A stretch of 64,000 bases of DNA from contig NZ_CP069535.1 in the NCBI RefSeq assembly GCF_016889805.1, forward strand, positions 3,855,514 to 3,919,513, written 5' to 3'. The stretch's first letter is position 1. Each line of letters begins with the position of its first letter. The notes below the pieces were generated by a model. The model saw only the letters and a program-made list of their open reading frames with translations, made no database searches and had not been told where the DNA came from. Positions 57,662 through 64,000 of this stretch are shown in pieces. The position numbers and the translations under genes are program-made. The stretch is from Rhodanobacter sp. FDAARGOS 1247. Its GTDB lineage: Bacteria > Pseudomonadota > Gammaproteobacteria > Xanthomonadales > Rhodanobacteraceae.

Positions 57662-58300
57662 TTACTTGCCCAGCACGCTGCTGACGTAGGCGCGCAGCTT
57701 TTCGTCGCGGGCGTTGTCGAAGAACGCCTTCTGGAAACGCGCACCGCCGACGGCCTGCTTCACCAGCTCGGGGTCGATCGCCTGCAGGCCCGCCACCAGA
57801 TCCTTCGAGGCACCTTGCTTGACGCTGGCCAGGATGCCGGCGTTGGCCACCTGTGATTCGCGTCGCTCGGCCGGGTAGCCCTGGCCGCGCTCGCCGCCGA
57901 AGGCCTTCTCGAAGATGTAGCCGATGTTGATTTCCGCACCCCAGCCGTAGCCCTTGGCGTACGGGATCGCCAGCGCGTTGCCATTGTTGACCTGGGCGAA
58001 CAGGAAGGCGTCGGTGGGTTCGATGCAGTAGCCGCAGTACACGCCCGGCCAGGCATTGAGCGACATCAGCGCACCTTGCCCGGTGCCGCAACCGCTGACC
58101 ACGAAGTCGGCCGCGCCGGAGTTGAGCATCAGCGCGGCGCAGATGCCCAGGTGGATATAAGTCAGGCGATGATCGTTCTCGCCATCCATGCCGACGTTGA
58201 ACACTTCGTGGCCCTGGGTTGCGGCTACGTCCTGCAACTGCTTGAGCACCACCGGGTTCTTGGGAGCCTGGCTGAACTCCATCATCAAGGCGATTTTCAT
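57662..58300 (-). CDS. RpiB/LacA-family sugar isomerase, DhuI-like
   Basis: A 212-residue isomerase of the RpiB/LacAB family. MKIALMMEFSQAPKNPVVL, the catalytic Cys region DFVVSGCGTGQGALMSLNAWPGV, GICAALMLNSG and VANAGILASVKQ are visible. In glycosaminoglycan use, DhuI proteins of this family convert 4-deoxy-L-threo-5-hexosulose uronate to 3-deoxy-D-glycero-2,5-hexodiulosonate, the step that KduI does in pectin use. The gene sits 55 bases after kduD in the same direction, and no kduI was found here, so this role is likely. RBS AAGGAG precedes the ATG. Confidence 0.82.
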   Translation of the reverse strand: MKIALMMEFSQAPKNPVVLKQLQDVAATQGHEVFNVGMDGENDHRLTYIHLGICAALMLNSGAADFVVSGCGTGQGALMSLNAWPGVYCGYCIEPTDAFLFAQVNNGNALAIPYAKGYGWGAEINIGYIFEKAFGGERGQGYPAERRESQVANAGILASVKQGASKDLVAGLQAIDPELVKQAVGGARFQKAFFDNARDEKLRAYVSSVLGK

Positions 58301-58355
58301 GGTGTGACTCCTTGGCTTCAAAAGGGGAATGCAGGGGTGGCGCGGGTGTTCGGAC

Positions 58356-59111
58356 TCAGCGGGCCAGCCAGCCGCCATCCACCGGGATCAGCGCGCCGTT
58401 GACGTAGTCGGCGGCGCTGGAGGCCAGGAACACGGCGGCGCCGCCCAGATCCTCCGGCTTGCCCCAGCGTCCGGCCGGGATGCGCCCGAGGATGGCCTTG
58501 TTGCGGTTCTCGTCGGCGCGCAACTGGGCGGTGTTGTTGGTGACCATGTAGCCGGGGGCGATGGCATTGATGTTCACGCCCTTGTCGGCCCATTCGTTGG
58601 CCAGCAGGCGGGTGATGCCGGCGATGCCACTCTTGGAGGCGGTGTAGGAAGGCACCCGCACGCCGCCCTGGAACGACAGCATCGAGGCGATGTTGATGAT
58701 CTTGCCACCGCCATGGGCAATGAAGTGTTTGCCGGCGGCCTGGCACAGGAAGAAGGCAGTCTTGAGGTTGACGTTCATCACGTCGTCCCAGTCCTTCTCG
58801 CTGAAGTCCACCGCATCGGCGCGCCGGATCAGGCCGGCGTTGTTGACCAGGATGTCCAGCCGACCCAGTCCGGCGAGGGTCTGCTCGATCACCCGGGCGA
58901 CCGGCTCGATGGTGCTCAGGTTGGCATCGATGTTGACGAAGCGGCGCCCCAGCGCCCGCACCTGCTCGCCGGTTTCGTCGGCCGGCGTGGTGCCGGCGGC
59001 GGCAATGTCGGCGCCAGCAGCGGCCAGCGCCAGTGCAACCGCCTGACCCAGGCCGGTGTTGGCACCGGTGACCAGGGCGACCTTGCCTTCGAGACTGAAT
59101 GGATTCGTCAT
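58356..59111 (-). CDS. kduD: 2-dehydro-3-deoxy-D-gluconate 5-dehydrogenase (KduD)
   Basis: A 251-residue short-chain dehydrogenase. The NAD-binding start KVALVTGANTGLGQAVALAL, NNAG in DILVNNAGLIRRADAVDF, catalytic Ser/Tyr/Lys in NIASMLSFQGGVRVPSYTASKSGI and the KduD-like NINAIAPGYMVTNNTAQLRAD are present. It reduces 3-deoxy-D-glycero-2,5-hexodiulosonate to KDG. It is the first gene of a unit with the DhuI-like gene and perhaps the mutarotase gene, with a strong promoter at 59198-59226. Confidence 0.92.
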   Translation of the reverse strand: MTNPFSLEGKVALVTGANTGLGQAVALALAAAGADIAAAGTTPADETGEQVRALGRRFVNIDANLSTIEPVARVIEQTLAGLGRLDILVNNAGLIRRADAVDFSEKDWDDVMNVNLKTAFFLCQAAGKHFIAHGGGKIINIASMLSFQGGVRVPSYTASKSGIAGITRLLANEWADKGVNINAIAPGYMVTNNTAQLRADENRNKAILGRIPAGRWGKPEDLGGAAVFLASSAADYVNGALIPVDGGWLAR

Positions 59112-59197
59112 GGCTCTCTTCAACTCCGAACGGTTCGCCTGATCAGAAAGACGCTGCAGGCCACGCGGCGGCGAGCGGCCGTGCGGACCACCCGACC

Positions 59198-59226
59198 ATC
59201 ATAGCCGCAAAGGTAACCGGTGTCAT
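59198..59226 (-). promoter_or_regulatory. kduD promoter with overlapping CGGTGTCAT operator
   Basis: On the minus strand, -35 ATGACA (59221-59226), a 17-base spacer and -10 TATGAT (59198-59203) match sigma-70 well. The operator half-site ATGACACCGGT (59216-59226, minus strand) overlaps the -35, so a repressor bound there would block RNA polymerase. The same ACCGGTGTCAT sequence is found near kdgK. Confidence 0.75.
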
Positions 59227-59273
59227 TCTTCACCCGACGACGCCCACACCGGACCTGATTCGGGGTTCACCGC

Positions 59274-60302
59274 TCAGTGCTCGGGGGGTTGGCAGGAATC
59301 GCGCACGACCAGATGGGGCCTCACGCTGGCAGAGGTCAGCGGACCCTGGCCGTCAGGCTGGATCAGCATGGCGGCCGCTGTACGCCCGGTGTCACGCGTG
59401 TTGCGACGAACCGAGGTCAGCGAGGGTGACAAGCGTGAGGCCAGCGAGCTGTCGTCGTAGCCGATCACCGACAGTTCGCGCGGAATGCTGATGCCCACGC
59501 GCAAGGCCACCTTGTAGACGCCCGCGGCCATTTCGTCGTTGCCGGTGAAGATGGCGCTGGGGCGGCGATCGCCCAGCAGCAGTTTTTCGGCTGCGGCCAG
59601 GCCCGACTCGAAGGTGTAGCCGGCTTCGACAATGCGCTCGTCCGGCACGGTGATGCCGCGCTTGCGCAGTGCGTCGACGAAACCGGTGGTGCGTTCCAGC
59701 GTCGAGCGGTAGGCCACCGGGCCGGTGATCAGGGCGATGTCGGTGTGACCCAGCGACAGCAGATAGTCCGCCGCCTCGGCCGCACCGTCGCGATCATGGG
59801 TGATCACCATCTGCGAGCTTTCGTCCATGGGCACCGCGGCGATCCGCACGTAACGGCAATCGATGTCCTTGAGCATCTCGACCAGGGCCTGGTCTTCGGA
59901 GGCGCGCGGCACCAGGATCACGCCATGCAGCTTGTGCTGTTGCGCAAACCGGCGCACGCCCTCGATGTAATCCGGGTTGCGGGAGTCGCACGGGTGCACC
60001 ACCAGTTCGAAACTGGAGCCGCGCAGCGCGTCGAGTGCGCCGTACTGCATGTCCACCACGTATTGGGCGGTGGGGTTGTCGTAGACCATGCCGATCAGAA
60101 ACGAGCGCCGAAACGCCAGGCCGCGCGCCATCGGGTCGGGCGCGTAGCCCACCTCGCGCATCAATGCCTCGACCTTGTCGCGGGTGTCTTTGCGCACCAG
60201 CGGCGAGTTGTTGATGATGCGCGACACGGTTTTCTTGGAGACGCCAGACAGCCGCGCGATGTCGTTGATCGTCACGGTTTTGGAATCGGCCTTCTTGCTC
60301 AA
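59274..60302 (-). CDS. LacI-family transcriptional regulator (uronate locus), TTG start
   Basis: A 342-residue repressor. The headpiece TVTINDIARLSGVSKKTVSRIINN and hinge DPMARGLAFRRSFLIGMVYDN are clear. The effector domain carries IFTGNDEMAAGVYKVAL and LSVIGYDDSSLASRLSPSLTSV. The start is a TTG at 60302 (MSKKADSKT), with AGGA upstream. It lies between the GH43 and kduD genes, all on the minus strand, and is the best candidate to bind the CGGTGTCAT elements at kdgK, the receptor and kduD. Ligand probably KDG or an unsaturated uronate (inference). Confidence 0.9.
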   Translation of the reverse strand: MSKKADSKTVTINDIARLSGVSKKTVSRIINNSPLVRKDTRDKVEALMREVGYAPDPMARGLAFRRSFLIGMVYDNPTAQYVVDMQYGALDALRGSSFELVVHPCDSRNPDYIEGVRRFAQQHKLHGVILVPRASEDQALVEMLKDIDCRYVRIAAVPMDESSQMVITHDRDGAAEAADYLLSLGHTDIALITGPVAYRSTLERTTGFVDALRKRGITVPDERIVEAGYTFESGLAAAEKLLLGDRRPSAIFTGNDEMAAGVYKVALRVGISIPRELSVIGYDDSSLASRLSPSLTSVRRNTRDTGRTAAAMLIQPDGQGPLTSASVRPHLVVRDSCQPPEH

Positions 60303-60350
60303 GGGAATCCTTTGGAGTCCTTCTGCGCGGGCCTTTCAGGCCATCGGATT

Positions 60351-62000
60351 TCAGTCCAGCGCGCGGTAACGAAAATGGTGGAATATCACGGCCCCGGTGC
60401 CGGCTGCATAAATGGCCGGTTTCAGCGCCAGGAAGCCACCGGCCACATTGTGATGGTAACCCGAGACGTCCATTTGCACGGGATACTTCTGCCAATGTTG
60501 GCCGTCTTGTGAGGTATGTACCGTCAGGATGTTGCGATTATTGGTGAGTCGCAGCCACAGTTTTCCGCCGTTGCTGTTGGGCGGGAGTGACGCGGGGCGG
60601 TCTTCGCCGTAGCGATGCAGGATGAACTGCCCGCCGTTGCTGCCCACGCCGGCATACAGGCGGTCGCTGTAAAACAGCAGCGCGCCGCCGATGGCACCCG
60701 GCGCGATATCCATTTCCACTTCGAACTCGTAGGCCCGGTCGCCGGCGATGACCGTCAGCGGCGAGCTGTCGCTGGGCGAATGCCCCTTGCCCTGCATGGT
60801 CATGTCGCCGTCGCTGAAGGACAGGCGCTGGTACTCGTCCGGGCCGGGTTTGAAGAACGACCACTGCGGGCCCAGTCCGTCGCCGCGGAAACCGTCCGAC
60901 AGCGGCAAGCCATGCGGCAACGCCGCGCCCGCCGGTTTGGCCAGCGGCTTGCCCAAGTCGCCACCGTTGGTCTTGAACCAGCCGTCGGCGGTCCAGCCAA
61001 TCGGGTCCAGCAGCATCTGCCGGCCCAGCGTGTAGTAGCCGTTTTCGTAACCGTGATAAACCATCCAGTCGCGGCCATCGATACCCTCGACGAGGGTCGC
61101 ATGACCGCGCGACCACCACGGCTCCTCGCGGCTGGCGGTGCGCACGATGGGGTTGTACGGCGAGTTCTGCCACGGCCCGTGAATCGAGCGCGAGCGCGCG
61201 CTGATCACCATGTGGCCGGTCGGCGGGCCGGCGGTGCCACCCACCGCGGTGGTCATGTAGAACCAGCCGTCGTGCCGGCTGATCTTGGGGCCTTCCTGCG
61301 AATAGCTTTCCACATCCCAGCTTTCCGGGTAGTGCCAGCCGTCGTAGACGTGTCTGGGCTTGCCGACCACGCTGAGGCCGTCGTCGGCCAGCTGCACGTA
61401 GTCGCCGCCGGACAGGAACAGATAGCGCTTGCCGTCCTCGCCCACCGCATGGCCGGGGTCGATGTGGCGCGGCAGGCCCAGGCTGACCGGCTCGCTCCAC
61501 GGCCCGCCGATGGCATCGGCCCAGACCACGTAGTTGCCGCGCTTGTCGACGGTGCGCGCCGCAAAGTAGATGTAGTAGCGGCCCTTGAACTTGACCAGAT
61601 CCGGCGCCCAGATCGCGCCCACGTCGGTGCGGATCGCATCCGCCAGCGGCTGCCAGTTCACCAGATCGCGCGAATGCCAGATCGGCAGACCGGGATAAGC
61701 GTCGAACGAAGAAAGCGTGAGGTAATAATCCTTGCCGTCCTTGAGTACGGAAGGATCGGGATGGTCGCCGGACAGCACCGGGTTGAGATAGCTGCCATTG
61801 CCCAAGTCGGCCATGCGCTGGTGTTCGATGCCGCGCTTCCAGGGTTGCGCGGCGTCGGCGGCCAAGACGGGGCTCGCCACCATCATGCAACCGGCCAGCA
61901 CCAGCAGCGGGCAGCGCCTCAGATCAAAGGGCCTTCCGTGGCCGGGGAGAAACAGGGTGCGGAGCCAGCCGCCAAACCGTTCGAGGCGTTCGGGGTTCAT
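60351..62000 (-). CDS. GH43 family glycoside hydrolase, exported
   Basis: A 549-residue enzyme. After an N-terminal signal or lipoprotein-type leader (CPLLVLAGCMMVASPVLA) the five-bladed propeller begins. The three family acids are visible: base GDHPDPSVLKDG, pKa-tuning Asp in GAIWAPDLVKFKG, and acid Glu in SYSQEGPKISRHDGWFYM. A C-terminal beta-sandwich (from about residue 360: GDGLGPQWSFFKPGPDEYQ) is like the GH43_C2 domain of beta-xylosidases. The GAGG-preceded ATG at 62000 is chosen; an alternative ATG at 62015 overlaps the TRAP stop. It probably removes xylose or arabinose side groups in the same pathway. Confidence 0.9.
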   Translation of the reverse strand: MNPERLERFGGWLRTLFLPGHGRPFDLRRCPLLVLAGCMMVASPVLAADAAQPWKRGIEHQRMADLGNGSYLNPVLSGDHPDPSVLKDGKDYYLTLSSFDAYPGLPIWHSRDLVNWQPLADAIRTDVGAIWAPDLVKFKGRYYIYFAARTVDKRGNYVVWADAIGGPWSEPVSLGLPRHIDPGHAVGEDGKRYLFLSGGDYVQLADDGLSVVGKPRHVYDGWHYPESWDVESYSQEGPKISRHDGWFYMTTAVGGTAGPPTGHMVISARSRSIHGPWQNSPYNPIVRTASREEPWWSRGHATLVEGIDGRDWMVYHGYENGYYTLGRQMLLDPIGWTADGWFKTNGGDLGKPLAKPAGAALPHGLPLSDGFRGDGLGPQWSFFKPGPDEYQRLSFSDGDMTMQGKGHSPSDSSPLTVIAGDRAYEFEVEMDIAPGAIGGALLFYSDRLYAGVGSNGGQFILHRYGEDRPASLPPNSNGGKLWLRLTNNRNILTVHTSQDGQHWQKYPVQMDVSGYHHNVAGGFLALKPAIYAAGTGAVIFHHFRYRALD

Positions 62001-62014
62001 CACGCACCTCGACA

Positions 62015-63298
62015 TCAGTGCCGCATCAGCGCCGGCAGCCACAGCGACAGCTGCGGGAAGAAAGTCACCACCAGCAAGCCGGCCACCGCCGCCAGCCAGA
62101 ACGGCCAGATCGTTTTCATCGACTCGGCGATGCTGATCTTGCCGATGGCGGTGCCGATGAACAGCACCGAACCCACCGGCGGCGTCACCAGGCCGATGCC
62201 GCCGCTGATCACCAGCACCATCGCGAATTGGACCGGATCAATGCCATAGGCCTTGACCACCGGCAGGAAGATCGGCGTGCAGATCAGGATCATCGGCGCC
62301 AGATCCATGAACGTGCCCAGCATCAGCAGCAGCACCACGATCATCAGCAGCACGGTCGTCTTGTCGTGGGCGATCATGCCCAGGAAGTTGACCATCGCCG
62401 CCGGCACTTCCAGGTAGGCCAGCAACCAGCCGAACACCGCCGCGGTAGCGATCACGAACAGGATCACGCCGGTGCCCTGGGCGGCGTGAACCACCGTATC
62501 CAGGAAGCCACGCCAACTGAAATTCCGATACAGCACGCCGGTCACCAGCAGCGCATAGATCACCGCGATCGCCGCCGACTCCACCGCGGTGAAGATGCCC
62601 GCGCGGATGCCGATGAAGATCAGCGCCACCAGCCCCAGTCCGGGCACTGCCGCCACCAGCAGCGACAAAACCTTGCGCACGCCGGGGAAGGATTCCACGC
62701 CGTACCCGCGCCGGCGCGCCACGCAATAACCGGTCACCATCAGCACGGCCGTCATCAGCAGTGCCGGCAGGATGCCGGCGGCGAACAGGTCGCTGATGGA
62801 AATGCTGCCACCGGCGGCCGCCGAGAACAGGATCAGGTTGTGCGATGGCGGCACCACCAGCGCCACCAGCGCCGCCGTGATGCTGACGTTGACCGCGAAA
62901 TCCCGATCGTAGCCACGCTTGATCATCTGCGGAATCATGGTGCCGCCCACCGCCGACACATCGGCGATGGCCGAACCGGAAACGCCGCCGAAGAACAGCG
63001 AGGACAGGATCGAAACCTGGCCCAGGCCACCGCGCAAACGCCCGACCAGCGAGGCGGCGAAGGCGATCAGGCGCTCCGAAATGCCGCCGCGCATCATGAT
63101 TTCACCGGCAAAGATGAACAGCGGAATGGCGACCAGCGACGCCGTGCCGATGCCGGCACCGATCTGCTGCACCAGCACCACGGCCGGCAGATCCAGATAC
63201 CACAGCGTGGCCAGCGCTGCCGCTGCCAGCGAAAAGGCCACCGGCACGCCCAGCACCAGCAGGAGGCCGAAGACGATGAACAGGATCGCGATGCCCAT
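62015..63298 (-). CDS. TRAP transporter large permease (DctM)
   Basis: A 427-residue inner-membrane protein with about 12 hydrophobic segments. GVPVAFSLAAAALATLWYL, SLVAIPLFIFAGEIMMRGGI, GVSGSAIADVSAVGGTMIPQMIKRGYD, GIFTAVESAAIAVIYAL and GLVTPPVGSVLFIGTAIG are typical DctM motifs. It carries out sodium-driven uptake together with the small permease and a periplasmic binding protein. Its stop overlaps the alternative GH43 start, and the DctQ gene ends 3 bases before its ATG. In this locus the substrate is probably a uronate or unsaturated uronate. Confidence 0.95.
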   Translation of the reverse strand: MGIAILFIVFGLLLVLGVPVAFSLAAAALATLWYLDLPAVVLVQQIGAGIGTASLVAIPLFIFAGEIMMRGGISERLIAFAASLVGRLRGGLGQVSILSSLFFGGVSGSAIADVSAVGGTMIPQMIKRGYDRDFAVNVSITAALVALVVPPSHNLILFSAAAGGSISISDLFAAGILPALLMTAVLMVTGYCVARRRGYGVESFPGVRKVLSLLVAAVPGLGLVALIFIGIRAGIFTAVESAAIAVIYALLVTGVLYRNFSWRGFLDTVVHAAQGTGVILFVIATAAVFGWLLAYLEVPAAMVNFLGMIAHDKTTVLLMIVVLLLMLGTFMDLAPMILICTPIFLPVVKAYGIDPVQFAMVLVISGGIGLVTPPVGSVLFIGTAIGKISIAESMKTIWPFWLAAVAGLLVVTFFPQLSLWLPALMRH

Positions 63299-63301
63299 GG
63301 T

Positions 63302-63820
63302 TCAGTGGCCTTCGGCAGTGGCGGTCGGGCGCAGCGCCAGCACGATGCGATTCACCGCAAATACCAGCATCAGCGCACCGCCGATGCTCAGCGGCAGGTA
63401 GTTGATGCTTTGCGGGAAGTCCGCGCCGGCGGTCTTGATATGCAGGCCATCGATCCACAGCATCCAGCCCCACCCGGCCAGCACCGCGCCGATCGCCGCC
63501 ACCACGGTTTCGACCACGACTTCCAGCGCGCACTTGAGCCTGGGTCCGAGCTGGCCGGCGAGCAGGAAGAAGCCGAAGTGCCGGTTGCTGTGCACGGCGG
63601 CGGCGGCGCCCAGGCTCATGGCCGTGCTCAGCAGCAGGATCGTCAACGGCTCGGTCCAGCCCGGCGAATCGTTGATCACATAGCGGGCGAACACCTGCCA
63701 GCCCTGCACGGCCACCAGCCCGAGCATGGCCAGTGCGGCGAGGTGGATGGCGATGCGTGCAAGCACTTCCAGCCATCGCTGGGGGCCTGTCGCCATCGTG
63801 GGGTTGTCGGTTTCGGACAT
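63302..63820 (-). CDS. TRAP transporter small permease (DctQ)
   Basis: A 172-residue four-span membrane protein of the DctQ type. It contains LAMLGLVAVQGWQVFARYVINDSPGWTEPL, MSLGAAAAVHSNRHFGFFLLAG and NYLPLSIGGALMLVFAVNRIVLAL, which are typical of the small TRAP permease. The ATG at 63820 is preferred over one at 63871. It precedes the DctM gene by 3 bases and follows the binding-protein gene by 13 bases. Confidence 0.92.
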   Translation of the reverse strand: MSETDNPTMATGPQRWLEVLARIAIHLAALAMLGLVAVQGWQVFARYVINDSPGWTEPLTILLLSTAMSLGAAAAVHSNRHFGFFLLAGQLGPRLKCALEVVVETVVAAIGAVLAGWGWMLWIDGLHIKTAGADFPQSINYLPLSIGGALMLVFAVNRIVLALRPTATAEGH

Positions 63821-63833
63821 CGATGCCAGCCTC

Positions 63834-64000
63834 TCAGGCGAATTCGCGGATACGGCGGTAGATTTCGGCAACGTCCGGATGCTTCAGATAGGCCTGCAGC
63901 AAGGGACCGGCCGCCTTGCGGAACGCGGCCATGTCCACCGCGTTCGCCTTCACGCCGTGGGCCAGCACGGCCTGCCGCGCCTTGTCCTCGGTGGCATCCC
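63834..64000 (-). CDS. TRAP transporter binding protein (DctP), C-terminal end only
   Basis: About 55 codons at the right edge, reading leftwards and ending in TGA at 63834-63836: KARQAVLAHGVKANAVDM then FRKAAGPLLQAYLKHPDVAE and IYRRIREFA. The helical tail and the place directly before DctQ fit the C-terminus of a DctP solute-binding protein. The rest of the gene is outside the window. Confidence 0.68.
   Translation of the reverse strand, partial: DATEDKARQAVLAHGVKANAVDMAAFRKAAGPLLQAYLKHPDVAEIYRRIREFA

Overview
The window is about two-thirds G+C, densely coded, and reads as a chromosomal segment of a gammaproteobacterium of the Xanthomonadales/Lysobacterales, probably Rhodanobacteraceae (Rhodanobacter or Dyella-like). 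This is inferred from the gene families: large TonB-dependent receptors, the lptM-dapF-DUF484-xerC-hslV-hslU block, an HslV with an N-terminal extension, and CTCTCCC...GGGAGAGG hairpin repeats between genes. No rRNA, tRNA, CRISPR array, prophage or transposase gene was recognised.

1-9.1 kb: end of a DUF481 outer-membrane protein, an unknown membrane protein, a WYL regulator, an SLC13/RCK transporter, a patatin-like lipase, a DUF488 protein, a family 2 glycosyltransferase, and parB-parA. 9.2-25.0 kb: a carbohydrate locus (MalK-type ATPase, GH1 beta-glucosidase, LacI regulator, Oar-like TonB receptor, GH144-type glucanase, sugar-binding lipoprotein, two permeases, and an unassigned secreted glycosidase-like protein). 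The ATPase and GH1 genes sit between rsmG and parA, which are usually neighbours. Related LacI-type operator sequences lie before the GH1/ATPase pair, before lacI, and inside the receptor gene. The GH144 and GH1 enzymes suggest uptake of beta-glucan, perhaps beta-1,2-glucan.

25.0-30.5 kb: a YtrA-type GntR regulator with its own palindromic operator, an ABC ATPase, an unusually large permease with a soluble domain, and an S9 peptidase. 30.6-42.7 kb: housekeeping and accessory genes (pirin, DUF4336, UPF0149, xthA, a cold-shock gene, oligopeptidase A, a gamma-carbonic-anhydrase homologue, a small phosphatase-like protein, a GTG-start YkgJ gene overlapping aroE). Also here are an unusual LysM/transglycosylase plus lipoprotein pair, a cluster of five hairpins, and a RimK-like ligase divergent from an acetyltransferase. 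42.7-48.3 kb: lptM, dapF, DUF484, xerC, hslV, hslU.

48.4-64.0 kb: a second carbohydrate locus for uronate-containing glycans. It has KDG kinase, a TonB receptor, a 1267-residue secreted protein, a periplasmic mutarotase-like protein, an RpiB-type isomerase (DhuI-like), KduD, a LacI regulator, a GH43 enzyme and a TRAP transporter whose binding-protein gene runs off the right edge. Three copies of a CGGTGTCAT element lie in the control regions of kdgK, the receptor and kduD. The working model is: receptor and secreted enzymes release oligosaccharides, TRAP imports unsaturated uronates, DhuI-like and KduD convert them to KDG, and KdgK makes KDPG.
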